NCBI GenBank assembly: GCA_021774795.1
Contig: JAJFIR010000003.1
Coordinates: 1 to 46,367, forward strand
Length of the DNA: 46,367 nucleotides
Reading direction: 5' to 3'
Source of the DNA: Emcibacteraceae bacterium
Lineage (GTDB): Bacteria; Pseudomonadota; Alphaproteobacteria; Sphingomonadales; Emcibacteraceae
Below, piece by piece: positions 18,101 through 25,620 of this stretch. Made by a program: the position numbers and the translations under genes. The notes beneath the pieces are model-generated. The model had not been told where the DNA came from and made no database searches. It saw only the letters and a program-made list of their open reading frames with translations. Position 1 is the first letter of the stretch; every line of letters starts with the position of its first letter.

Positions 18101-18379
18101 GCCTATGTGCATCAGCCAGACCTCATCCTTCTGGATATAAATCTCCCTGGCATGGATGGCTTTGAAGCACTTAAACGTTTACAAAATATGGAAGAGACAC
18201 ATGACACCCCGGTCATCGCGCTAAGCGCCAACGCTATGCAAAAAGATATTGATCGAGCGAAAAAAGCAGGGTTTAAAGATTACATAACAAAGCCCATAGA
18301 CATATCAAAATTAAAAAAGAAAATAGATGAGTATATATTAGCCAAAAAGCTTTCTGAAAAATTAACGGGAAAAATATAA
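15200..18379 (+). CDS. Hybrid sensor histidine kinase: Cache-PAS-PAS-HisKA-HATPase-REC
   Basis: A 1059-residue membrane sensor. TM1 is at about residues 18-38; a large periplasmic Cache-like sensor extends to about 350, and TM2 is at about 352-376. PAS1 (about 393-510) is followed by PAS2 (about 520-640), a coiled coil, HisKA with phospho-acceptor His686 in SHELRTPMN, and HATPase with an N box (NLLSNGIKYN) and G boxes (DTGMGIP, GTGIGM). A receiver domain with Asp979 in LLDINLPGMDGF closes the protein. PAS1 has the FixL-like pattern EHDGYLDNYL-RTG with His448, and Arg468 in MVREVRG. That 20-residue spacing matches FixL haem-ligand His200 and O2-contact Arg220, so haem-based gas or redox sensing is plausible but unproven. 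It is followed after 33 bases by its likely output, the HD-GYP regulator. Confidence 0.93.
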   Translation: MSTPFLHGKDRGSVLSDTKYLPFLVGVMILFIAIGGYGVISVKQEIKSNLVDQLQLTLAANVESLRLFFEDKKLDAQVLAEQPEIRKNILSLIEIANKENVSAEKLQQSSSLKWLREHLGKACKKYDFIGFVIFDLTGLQVGALLEEPVGKRVLTGRSVFFYRALQGDTVVSNPFMAGVKLPNDQGEFHAGQPTQFVSTPLKDQDGNVLGVLAFRMRPHKEFDKLLAVSRFGKTGETYAFNDDGLLVSNSRFDEQLVKIGLLPHSKASIFNIQIRDPGRDLKKKPLLPNESVVNHPLTFMAENAVMKKTGVNVEGYNDYRGVRVIGAWTWMEDQELGIATEINTDEAFAPLNTLLFWYLTLLGLLAIVMIAGLFLRSRILKTRRQTLENQKRLSSLTGTIFDSVLAIDVEGIVQTVNPAVEKVFGYSPKEVIGKNVKMLMPEPYFSEHDGYLDNYLRTGKKKIINMVREVRGLHKNGSTFPMELSVSESTENDKKIFVGVLRDISERKASELAMELANRERNLILNSAGEGIYGLDIEGKTTFVNPTACKILGYTEDELLGTGQHIMVHHSYADGTHYPKEKCPIYAAFKDGKIHHESEEVFWKKDGSSFPVEYISKPIIDLGKVVGAVVTFTDITARKNAEKELQHAYNELEKRIQERTHELNQAKELAEHHNQAKSEFLSRMSHELRTPMNAILGFAQIMNESRKDPLSDSHKSRLSQILKAGNHLLELINEVLDLARVEAGKITVSLEPINIAELATDVLNVVHPMAEKFNICLIDKITAQSSAHIFADRTRLKQVLLNLLSNGIKYNRKEGSVTLSLEEPKDGTINLLVTDTGMGIPSEKLEKIFIPFDRLDADASEVEGTGIGMTISKKLIELMNGRIHVHSAMGKGSQFSVSLPSCDPKKVDKKYEFLPLESSSSEASKQNLTVLYIEDNKTNVLLVQDILSDFSEVNILTAPQATIGLDLAYVHQPDLILLDINLPGMDGFEALKRLQNMEETHDTPVIALSANAMQKDIDRAKKAGFKDYITKPIDISKLKKKIDEYILAKKLSEKLTGKI

Positions 18380-18412
18380 CCAAGAGTCATTTAAATAGGG
18401 AACATGTGAACC

Positions 18413-19510
18413 ATGAATATTAACTTCCTGAAAGCAAAAATTCTTATCATTGATGATGAGCCAGCAAACGTTGCACTGCTGGAAGACATTCTCGAAGAGC
18501 AGGGCTACACCTATTTTCGCAGCACTTCCGATTCGCGTAAAGCACTCACAATGTATGAAGAAATGCGCCCGGATCTGGTTTTATTAGATTTAAATATGCC
18601 TCATCTCGATGGGTTTCAGGTTATGAAACAACTCCGAGAATTGGAACAGGATTCCTACGCACCCATCCTGGTTTTAACCGCACAATCGGATCGAAGTACT
18701 CGAATAAAATCTCTTGAGGCAGGGGCACGCGACTTTCTAGGAAAACCTTTTGACCTCATTGAGGTAAAACAACGAATTGCCAACATGCTGGAAATCCGTT
18801 TATTCCACAATCAGACCCGCGACCAAAACCGTCTCCTCGAACTCAAGGTAAAAGAAAGAACCTATGAGCTGGAAGAAACAAGACGAGAGGCTATTTTGCG
18901 TTTGGGGCGCGCCGCCGAATATCGTGATAATGAAACGGGTATGCATGTCATTCGCATGAGCAGACTCTCTGCCCTTCTAGCTAAAGAAATTGGGTTGAGT
19001 GAGCAGGAGTGTCAGCTCATTCTGCAGGCCAGCCCTATGCACGATGTTGGGAAAATCGGCATCCCCGATGACATTCTGCTCAAACCGGGAAAGCTCGACG
19101 AGAAGGAATGGAAAACCATGAAGATGCATCCCGAGATAGGCGCAAAAATTCTTTCTGGCAGTCGTTCTGAACTCATGCAAATGGCAGAGGCCATCGCACT
19201 TTCCCATCAGGAAAGATGGGATGGATCGGGTTATCCTTATGGTCTGAAAGGAGAAGAGATCCCCCTTGCTGGAAGAATTGTAGCTGTTGCCGATGTCTTC
19301 GATGCCTTAACAAGTAAAAGATATTACAAAGATGCTTTTTCTGTAGAAGAATCTATGAAAATTATCGAAGACAGTAGCGACAAAGACTTTGAACCACGTC
19401 TCGTTGAAGCCTTTAAAAATGCCTTACCGCAAATGATTAAAATTGTAAAAGAACTTACTGATACCGAACCCGCTCATATCCTTAAAGTCTATCGCGAATC
19501 TTCCGAGTAA
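18413..19510 (+). CDS. Response regulator with HD-GYP c-di-GMP phosphodiesterase output
   Basis: A 365-residue RpfG-type protein. The N-terminal receiver domain has Asp59 in LLDLNMPHLDGF and the conserved Lys in GKPFD. A coiled linker (about 125-165) leads to a complete HD-GYP domain with the metal/catalytic motif HDVGKIG (His210-Asp211), HPEIGAKIL, HQERWDGSGYP (GYP at 273-275) and ADVFDALTS. HD-GYP enzymes hydrolyse c-di-GMP to pGpG or GMP, which usually favours motility over biofilm. All hallmark residues are present, so activity is expected. A separate GAACAT-GTGAACC stretch before the ATG gives only a modest ribosome site. The position directly after the hybrid kinase indicates one pathway. 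Confidence 0.95.
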   Translation: MNINFLKAKILIIDDEPANVALLEDILEEQGYTYFRSTSDSRKALTMYEEMRPDLVLLDLNMPHLDGFQVMKQLRELEQDSYAPILVLTAQSDRSTRIKSLEAGARDFLGKPFDLIEVKQRIANMLEIRLFHNQTRDQNRLLELKVKERTYELEETRREAILRLGRAAEYRDNETGMHVIRMSRLSALLAKEIGLSEQECQLILQASPMHDVGKIGIPDDILLKPGKLDEKEWKTMKMHPEIGAKILSGSRSELMQMAEAIALSHQERWDGSGYPYGLKGEEIPLAGRIVAVADVFDALTSKRYYKDAFSVEESMKIIEDSSDKDFEPRLVEAFKNALPQMIKIVKELTDTEPAHILKVYRESSE

Positions 19511-19549
19511 CTCCCCCACACAACTCATAATATTTTAAACCTGATTTTT

Positions 19550-20764
19550 TTAACCGATACCTGGAACAAACTTTTTCAAAACTCCAAAAACCGTTCTTGC
19601 CAGGTCAAACGACTTGTTCTTCAACCAGGCTTTCCGGTCGAATAACCTTTTGTGAGTGTCGAACAATAGCTTTGGTATTTCCAGTTTTTCAGGACATCGT
19701 GGAAGGCAGTCACCACACTCGGTGCATTTAGACGCAAAATTTCCCGGGAACCAGTGACCCTCGCCTTCGAACATGTTGTAACGAAAATTTCCATAGTCTT
19801 TCATATCATAAGCTTCAAGCAAATTTCGAAACCGTAGCACTTCTGGGATATTTATTTCTTCAGGACAAGGCAAACAGTCATGGCAAAGAGTACAAAGATC
19901 TTTCACTGCATCTAACCGACCATCCATCTGCAAGCGAACTTCTTGTTCTTTATCTCGGGAAATTTTTTCTTTATTTATAATCGAAAGATTTTGTGGGAAA
20001 TGTTCTGGCGCATGCATTCCCAAACTCAGTGTTGTGATTTGAGGATGCTCCAGGCAAAACCTGCCATTGAACTGAATCGCCGTCATCGGATCACAGGTTT
20101 TCTCAACGATATCCGATGGCTTCCATAGCATCCCTCCTTTTTCATTTGGAGAAATAATGAATACGCCGATGTCCTTTTCTCCCGCCAATTGAACCGCCTG
20201 AAAATTACGCTGAAAAAAATAATAATAATGAAGGTTCACAAAACTGAACAGACCCGTATCAAGCGCCCGCAAAATAACATCTAAGGAACCGTGAGTGGAA
20301 AATCCGATATGACGGATTAATCCTTCCTCTTTGAGGCGATGCAAAACTTCAACAGGGCCTCCCGGTTTGATGGCCGCTTGCAATCTTTCTTCATTATTGA
20401 TTCCATGCCAACCATAGAAATCTACGAAATCCAATTGCAGGTTTTCTAACTGTTCCTCGACTAACGCGCGGGTTTCATCTCCCGTCATTGGTGCGCCTTT
20501 CGTCATCATCTTGAACTGGTCACGCGGCGTTGCCAGCTCCTTCAATGCGATTCCATAAAGGTGCTCACTCTTCATATACCCATGAGCGGTTTCTATATGG
20601 TTGATGCCAACGTCGAACGCTTGACTTGTTGTATCAATGCAATTTTGAATGGACTCAGCAGGCAAATGACTGCGCGGTGGATTCCACCCTTGCTTGAATC
20701 GCATCCCCCCCAGAGTGATTACAGAAATGTTTTCATTTGTTTTTCCAAAACGACGGTATTCCAT
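19550..20764 (-). CDS. Aldo/keto reductase with C-terminal ferredoxin-like cysteines
   Basis: I place the start at the ATG at 20764 (MEYRRFGKT), the usual start of this family. A further 15 in-frame codons upstream (ATG at 20809) encode an atypical hydrophobic extension that overlaps the promoter of the divergent gene. Residues 1-265 form the TIM-barrel AKR domain, with LGGMRF, HGYMKSE (the AKR substrate Tyr region) and DFYGWHG. Two cysteine clusters follow: CTLCHDCLPCPEEINIP and CTECGDCLPRCPEKLEIP. The second is a good 4Fe-4S type pattern; the first is a variant. The family is described as predicted aldo/keto reductase-ferredoxin fusions with unknown substrate. It is convergent with the HD-GYP gene (39 bp between stops). 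Confidence 0.88.
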   Translation of the reverse strand: MEYRRFGKTNENISVITLGGMRFKQGWNPPRSHLPAESIQNCIDTTSQAFDVGINHIETAHGYMKSEHLYGIALKELATPRDQFKMMTKGAPMTGDETRALVEEQLENLQLDFVDFYGWHGINNEERLQAAIKPGGPVEVLHRLKEEGLIRHIGFSTHGSLDVILRALDTGLFSFVNLHYYYFFQRNFQAVQLAGEKDIGVFIISPNEKGGMLWKPSDIVEKTCDPMTAIQFNGRFCLEHPQITTLSLGMHAPEHFPQNLSIINKEKISRDKEQEVRLQMDGRLDAVKDLCTLCHDCLPCPEEINIPEVLRFRNLLEAYDMKDYGNFRYNMFEGEGHWFPGNFASKCTECGDCLPRCPEKLEIPKLLFDTHKRLFDRKAWLKNKSFDLARTVFGVLKKFVPGIG

Positions 20765-20808
20765 ACTCGAAAGTATGAGCGAGCCACACAACGTAAGCAA
20801 GAAAATCA

Positions 20809-20837
20809 TTGAGGTTACAGCTTAAATCCCATATACT
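20809..20837 (+). promoter_or_regulatory. Promoter of the yhaO-yhaN-like operon
   Basis: TTGAGG (20809-20814), a 17-bp spacer and TATACT (20832-20837) form a good sigma70-type promoter. The predicted start is near 20844, 36 bases before the ATG at 20880. Its presence argues that the divergent reductase begins at 20764 rather than inside this element. Confidence 0.6.
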
Positions 20838-20879
20838 GTTTAAGAACAATAACTTACACTCCGAAACCGAAGAAAAGCC

Positions 20880-22139
20880 ATGGCAGAGTTTCGCTTTATT
20901 CATTGCTCCGACCTGCATATAGACAGCCCATTTAAGGGACTGACTTCGCAGGCTCCGTCCCTTGCCAACGCATTGCGCGAGTCTACCTTTAAGGCGTTTC
21001 AAAAAATTTCACGTTTAGCTTTACAGGAAAAAGTAGACGCTGTTCTAATCGCTGGAGATGTCTTTGATGGTGCCGATCGTAGTTTACAAGCACAATTGAA
21101 ATTTCGCCGTATCCTTAAAGAGCTCTCTGATAAAAACATTCAATCTTTCATCGTTCATGGCAATCATGATCCTTTGAACAGTTGGGCTCACACTTTGGAA
21201 TGGCCCAAACATGTAACCATTTTTCCGGGAAATAAAGTCCATCGCGTTCCAGTAAAAAGAGAAGGTAAAAACATAGCTTGGGTTTACGGTATCAGTTATC
21301 CGCAAAAAGAAGTCACAGAAAACCTGGCGTTAAAGTTTAAAAATGAAAAAGAAGAAGGCTTGTCCATTGGGCTTCTTCATACCAATGTTGGGCAACAACC
21401 CGGACACGACAATTATGCCCCCTGCTCTATCGACGATCTGATTTCAAGAAATTTTGATTATTGGGCATTGGGGCATATCCACGAGTATAAGGTCTTGCGC
21501 GAAAGTGATCCGGCAATCGTCTATTCTGGAAATACCCAAGCACGACATTCAAGAGAAGCTGGGCAAAAAGGTTGCTGCTTGGTCACCTTATCTACAGACC
21601 GTCCGCCAGATATCCGATTTATGTCTACGGATGTCGTTGCCTATCGCTCTGCCACCGTTGACTTGCAGGCTGCTGAGAATATCAATGATGTTCTAAGAAG
21701 CATTCAGGTTCAATGCGAAGAGCTGGCAAAAGAGTCCATTCCTCGAGAAGGACTTGTTGCCCGCCTCGCACTGACAGGCCGGACACCTATACATAAAGAG
21801 TTACAAGCTTCGGGAGTTATAAATGCCTTGACGGAGGAAATTCAAATATTTTTTGAAGGCCACTCTCCCTGGGTTTCCGTTGAGCTACGTACACAAACCG
21901 CCGGAACGTATGACATCCAAAGTTTAAAAGAAGGAAAAGACTTTATCGCTGATCTGGTCAACCTTTGTGATGACGCAGAAAAAGACACGCTGAATGATAA
22001 AATTCGCGATTCCCTTAAACCTGTTTTTGAGTCATGGGCAGGAAGAAAGTATCTCGAAGAAATCTCAACGGAAGACATGGACAAACTTATTCATAAATCC
22101 CGCAACCTGGCTCTCGATCAATTGGTCGATAATTCTTAA
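20880..22139 (+). CDS. yhaO: YhaO-type DNA repair exonuclease (SbcD/Mre11-like)
   Basis: A 419-residue calcineurin-type metallophosphoesterase. The ordered metal-binding motifs are visible: CSDLHIDSPF at the start, AGDVFDG, VHGNHDP, LLHTNVG and LGHIHEY. The C-terminal 150 residues are the helical capping region seen in YhaO/SbcD proteins. In Mre11/SbcD complexes this subunit is the Mn-dependent nuclease that processes double-strand ends with an SMC-like ATPase partner. That partner is the next gene, five bases downstream, giving a canonical YhaO-YhaN pair. Length matches the family. The gene symbol follows the Bacillus yhaO homology by motif recognition only. Confidence 0.9.
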   Translation: MAEFRFIHCSDLHIDSPFKGLTSQAPSLANALRESTFKAFQKISRLALQEKVDAVLIAGDVFDGADRSLQAQLKFRRILKELSDKNIQSFIVHGNHDPLNSWAHTLEWPKHVTIFPGNKVHRVPVKREGKNIAWVYGISYPQKEVTENLALKFKNEKEEGLSIGLLHTNVGQQPGHDNYAPCSIDDLISRNFDYWALGHIHEYKVLRESDPAIVYSGNTQARHSREAGQKGCCLVTLSTDRPPDIRFMSTDVVAYRSATVDLQAAENINDVLRSIQVQCEELAKESIPREGLVARLALTGRTPIHKELQASGVINALTEEIQIFFEGHSPWVSVELRTQTAGTYDIQSLKEGKDFIADLVNLCDDAEKDTLNDKIRDSLKPVFESWAGRKYLEEISTEDMDKLIHKSRNLALDQLVDNS

Positions 22140-22144
22140 AAAAT

Positions 22145-24841
22145 ATGCAACTTCGCGAAATACATATTGATGGATTTGGCATCTTCTGCAACACCCGTGT
22201 GACGGGGTTAAAACCCGGCCTCAACATTGTTTACGGAAAAAATGAATTCGGAAAAACCACATTGTTGGAATTCATACGCAGGATCCTTTTCGGGTTTCCA
22301 ACCAAAAAAGACAAAACAAACCTATACAATCCTGTCAACGGTGGATCGATGGGGGGCAGCCTGAAAGTCGAGTTACAAAACGGCGAAGGGCTCGTTATCT
22401 CGCGTACTCCAGGAACCCATGGCGGCGATGTAAGAATATCTACTCCACAGGAAGTGCTACAAGGTCAGGATGTGCTGACCCACGTTCTGGGAAACGCTTC
22501 CAAAGATATCTACCGCAATATTTATGCTTTTACACTCGACGAGCTACACGACTTCAACAGCTTGACCAGTGACGAAGTGAAAAATCGCATATACGGAGCA
22601 GGTTTGGGCCTTGGCAGTTTATCTCTCAAGAATATAGAAAAAGAATTAGAAAACTTATGCACCCAAATTTTTCGTCCGCGCGGCTCATGTCAGCTCAGCG
22701 ATTTACTTGGAAAAATTAAAGCCAATGAGCAGACAATACTTTCTATCCAAAAAAACTTGACCCTCTTCGACGAATTGCAAAATCAGTACAAAAAAATGGG
22801 GGATACCAAAGCGGCAGTTCAAAATTCCCTGCAAGATCTGGAATCTGAAAAAAGAATTCTAGAAAGCCAGATTCATTTATATGAAGATGCGGTTCAATAT
22901 ATGGAATCGAAAGAAAAGCTGCAATCCCTGGAAGATCTATCCCAATTTCCAGAAAGTGGATTGAACAGCTTTAAATCTCTGCAACAGGAAAAGGAAAGTC
23001 TGAAACGTCGAATAGATGAGGAACAGATTGCTCTCACCACCTTAAATAACTCGCTGGAAGAATTAGAAGTGAACCACGATCTTCTAAAGTATGCAGAGAG
23101 CATTCACCATCTGCAACAGTCCACTCATTCGATTCATTCTGCTTTGCAGGATTCAGGTAAAGTCCAAATGGAACGCGAAGATCTGGAAATGCAAATTACC
23201 GAAGAAATAAAATCTATCGATCGAAACTGGGACGAAGAAACATTATTGGAATTCGATTTGACCGAAGCCGAAAAAGATCAAATCGATCAGTTTTCTGAAG
23301 GCTTTGAAATTTTAAGAAAAGAACAAGACCTATTTTTGGACCGTCTTGAAAGCCACCGTAGACTGAAAGCTGAAGAACAATCCAGAGGCTGGAACATTCC
23401 AGATTGGTTGAAGCAGTTTCACTATGGTTTTACGGGGGCAGGGGTGATTGGTGTTATTCTGGGAGGATACATTGTGAATATCCCTCTTTTGATAGCAGCC
23501 ATATTGATGGTGGGTGGTGGAATTTTTCTATTCAAAAAAATTCTTACCGAGAAGAATAGCTTCGAAAAAGAAGACATGATTGAAAAGAACCTCGCACTTC
23601 AACACGAAAAAAAGAAACAAGAGCTGGACGAAAAATTTGAAGGGTGGCGGGAATGGCTGAAACAGCGGAAACTAGACCCTGGAATTGCTCCCAACACCAC
23701 CAAGAACATCGGCAAAACCACACGGCAGATTAAATCTATGATTGCCCAACGCGGTAGACTCGATGAAAGAATCGAGCAAATGCAAAACACCCTTAGAGAA
23801 GCACTTGACTGCATCGCTTCTTTAGCCCCTCTGGTAGATAACGTATCGCTGAAAAACGAGATGCCGAATAACATTGAAACTCTCTGCCATGCGTTCGAAA
23901 ATAGCAAAGCCAATCGCGAACGCCGTGCCCTTGTAGAAAACCAACACAAAGAACAAAACGAAAAAATTTCTCGCCTTGAAGATCAGCTGAAAAATAATGC
24001 CAATGAAATTGAAAAATTTATTCGCTCCGTGGGTGCCATAGATACGGAAGATTTTTATCGCAAACAATCTGCCTTCGAAACATATAAGGCCCTGGAAAAA
24101 ACAGTAGAGCAAAAACGTGGAATCATCCATTCCAATGTCGGACTGGGTCAGCACTTCGAACAGTTTTTGGAAGATATCCAATCCACCCCTTTAGAAGAGA
24201 TAAAACAAAAACTCGGAAAGCGTCTTGCAGAATATTCAGAACTACAGGAAACCCGCGAACAATTGTTACAGGATATTGGTGAAACGCGCAACGAATTGGA
24301 AAAGCTGTCATCGGACAACAATCTCGTTGACCTACAAAATGAATTGGAATCTCAAAAGCAGGAATTAAAATTGGTTGCCGAGACTTGGGCTTCTTATCGC
24401 AGTGCTCTTGTGCTCATTGACGAAGCAAAAAAAAGGTACGAAAAAAACCGTCAACCGGGTGTTATTCGCTCTGCAGAAAACTTGTTTTCAAAAATAACCA
24501 ACGGAACCTATAGCCATATTATCAAACCTATAGATAGTGAGGACATCCTCGTTGAAGACTCTCAGCATAAACGAAAAGGCGTTCAGGAGATGAGCCGTGG
24601 AACGCTCGAGCAACTTTATCTCGCCATGCGCTTTGGCTTGATCGATGAATATGAAAGTCGATCGGAACCTTTGCCCGCAGTCTTGGATGATGTGTTCGTT
24701 AACTTCGATGACGAACGTGATGAAAGATTGATCGAGGTATTGAACCAGTTTGGTCAACAAAGACAAGTCATCGTCCTCACCTGCCACCAACGGTCCCTCG
24801 AAGCCTACAAAAAAATCGGCGCAAACCAAATCACCGTTTAA
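22145..24841 (+). CDS. yhaN: YhaN-type SMC-like ATPase (SbcC/Rad50-like)
   Basis: An 898-residue ABC/SMC-type ATPase. The N-terminus carries FGIF and the Walker A motif GKNEFGKTT (residues 31-39). Two long coiled-coil arms follow, and the C-terminus has the signature-like MSRGTLEQLYLAMRFGL and Walker B PAVLDDVFVNFDDER. Between the arms (about residues 425-465) is a pair of hydrophobic segments (GVIGVILGGYIV and LLIAAILMVGGGIFLF). This membrane hairpin is typical of YhaN and absent from SbcC, so the complex may be tethered to the inner membrane. It partners the preceding nuclease. No zinc-hook CXXC is seen at the coiled-coil apex; the membrane hairpin stands in its place. Confidence 0.9.
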   Translation: MQLREIHIDGFGIFCNTRVTGLKPGLNIVYGKNEFGKTTLLEFIRRILFGFPTKKDKTNLYNPVNGGSMGGSLKVELQNGEGLVISRTPGTHGGDVRISTPQEVLQGQDVLTHVLGNASKDIYRNIYAFTLDELHDFNSLTSDEVKNRIYGAGLGLGSLSLKNIEKELENLCTQIFRPRGSCQLSDLLGKIKANEQTILSIQKNLTLFDELQNQYKKMGDTKAAVQNSLQDLESEKRILESQIHLYEDAVQYMESKEKLQSLEDLSQFPESGLNSFKSLQQEKESLKRRIDEEQIALTTLNNSLEELEVNHDLLKYAESIHHLQQSTHSIHSALQDSGKVQMEREDLEMQITEEIKSIDRNWDEETLLEFDLTEAEKDQIDQFSEGFEILRKEQDLFLDRLESHRRLKAEEQSRGWNIPDWLKQFHYGFTGAGVIGVILGGYIVNIPLLIAAILMVGGGIFLFKKILTEKNSFEKEDMIEKNLALQHEKKKQELDEKFEGWREWLKQRKLDPGIAPNTTKNIGKTTRQIKSMIAQRGRLDERIEQMQNTLREALDCIASLAPLVDNVSLKNEMPNNIETLCHAFENSKANRERRALVENQHKEQNEKISRLEDQLKNNANEIEKFIRSVGAIDTEDFYRKQSAFETYKALEKTVEQKRGIIHSNVGLGQHFEQFLEDIQSTPLEEIKQKLGKRLAEYSELQETREQLLQDIGETRNELEKLSSDNNLVDLQNELESQKQELKLVAETWASYRSALVLIDEAKKRYEKNRQPGVIRSAENLFSKITNGTYSHIIKPIDSEDILVEDSQHKRKGVQEMSRGTLEQLYLAMRFGLIDEYESRSEPLPAVLDDVFVNFDDERDERLIEVLNQFGQQRQVIVLTCHQRSLEAYKKIGANQITV

Positions 24842-24942
24842 TACACCCAGATCACCACTCCGAGTCGTTTTTAGGGTCGTCATCTTAAAATACCGTTTTA
24901 CTTCTGCTTGACAAAGAGATCTTATTTTGCGAAAGTATAATA

Positions 24943-24967
24943 AATATTTAATAATATATTCATTATT
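24943..24967 (+). promoter_or_regulatory. Shared 25-bp box upstream of tetR (candidate operator)
   Basis: This AT-rich box begins AATATTTA and ends ATTCATTATT, seven bases before the regulator's ATG. It matches the box at 25591-25615 at 22 of 25 positions without gaps. It contains an inverted repeat AATAAT-ATATTC-ATTATT (24950-24967), a size typical of TetR operators. Autorepression by the adjacent TetR protein is the simplest reading; this is inference from sequence. Confidence 0.5.
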
Positions 24968-24973
24968 TATGCC

Positions 24974-25570
24974 ATGAAGCTAGCAGAAGAGACCACAGAG
25001 ACGATAAAGCACGACATCCTGGATAAGGCGTTTTTGCGTTTTGGGCGTTATGGATTCGGCAAGACTACTATGGCTGAAATTGCTAAAGACTGCGATATGT
25101 CAGCAGGCAATCTTTACCGCTATTTCGAAAATAAAAAAGAAATTGCCGCGGGTTGCGCCCAACGGTGTATGCAACAAAAGCTGGAACTGGTCCGAGAAAT
25201 TATCCGCGACACTAGTCTGACCCCTGACAAAAAGTTACAACGGTTTGCAATGGATGTCCTTGAATATATGCACCAGCAGTTCTCTAGCGAGCCTGCACTC
25301 ATGGAGCTGGTAGACTTTGTTTCTCGCGAGCGCTGGGATATCGTCATTCATTACATGGAGCAGGAAAAATCCTTGCTTACAGAAATTCTTTCAGAGGGAA
25401 ACCGTTCTGGACAATTCAATGTTTCAAACGTGCTAGAAACTGCCAAATGGATTCAGGCTTCTTTAATTAAGTTTATCGCCCCAAGGTATATGGACGCATT
25501 TTCATTAGAAGAATTACAAAAAGAGGCAAAAGGTGTAACGGCCTTGTTAACGGCAGGACTTAAAAAGTAA
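24974..25570 (+). CDS. TetR/AcrR family transcriptional regulator
   Basis: A 198-residue regulator with the TetR N-terminal helix-turn-helix: FGFGKTTMAEIA-type region (here RYGFGKTTMAEIAKDC), then MSAGNLYRYFENKKEI at residues about 36-51. The C-terminal ligand/dimerisation domain is helical and includes ALMELVDFVSRERWD. Such proteins bind palindromic operators and are released by small hydrophobic ligands. It directly precedes an RND exporter and shares an upstream box with it, so it probably senses a substrate of that exporter. There is almost no leader between the box and the ATG, and no Shine-Dalgarno. Confidence 0.93.
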   Translation: MKLAEETTETIKHDILDKAFLRFGRYGFGKTTMAEIAKDCDMSAGNLYRYFENKKEIAAGCAQRCMQQKLELVREIIRDTSLTPDKKLQRFAMDVLEYMHQQFSSEPALMELVDFVSRERWDIVIHYMEQEKSLLTEILSEGNRSGQFNVSNVLETAKWIQASLIKFIAPRYMDAFSLEELQKEAKGVTALLTAGLKK

Positions 25571-25590
25571 AAATTTTTAACCTCTTGCTA

Positions 25591-25615
25591 AATATTTTAT
25601 AAATTATTCATTATT
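25591..25615 (+). promoter_or_regulatory. Shared 25-bp box upstream of the RND gene (candidate operator)
   Basis: Second copy of the box seen at 24943-24967, 22 of 25 positions identical, ending five bases before the RND start codon. It overlaps a possible -10 (TATAAA, 25598-25603). The inverted repeat is less perfect here (TATAAA in place of AATAAT in the left arm). Likely role: TetR-controlled internal promoter for the exporter genes. Confidence 0.5.
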
Positions 25616-25620
25616 CAACT

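Noticed and set aside
20765-20809. N-terminal extension of the aldo/keto reductase from ATG 20809
   Set aside because: The extra 15 residues do not fit the family, which starts at MEYRRFG, and they would overlap the promoter of the divergent operon.
24908-24941. TTGACA and TATAAT as a promoter for tetR
   Set aside because: The two hexamers are individually perfect but 22 bp apart, too long for sigma70 without unusual DNA distortion; kept only as a possibility.
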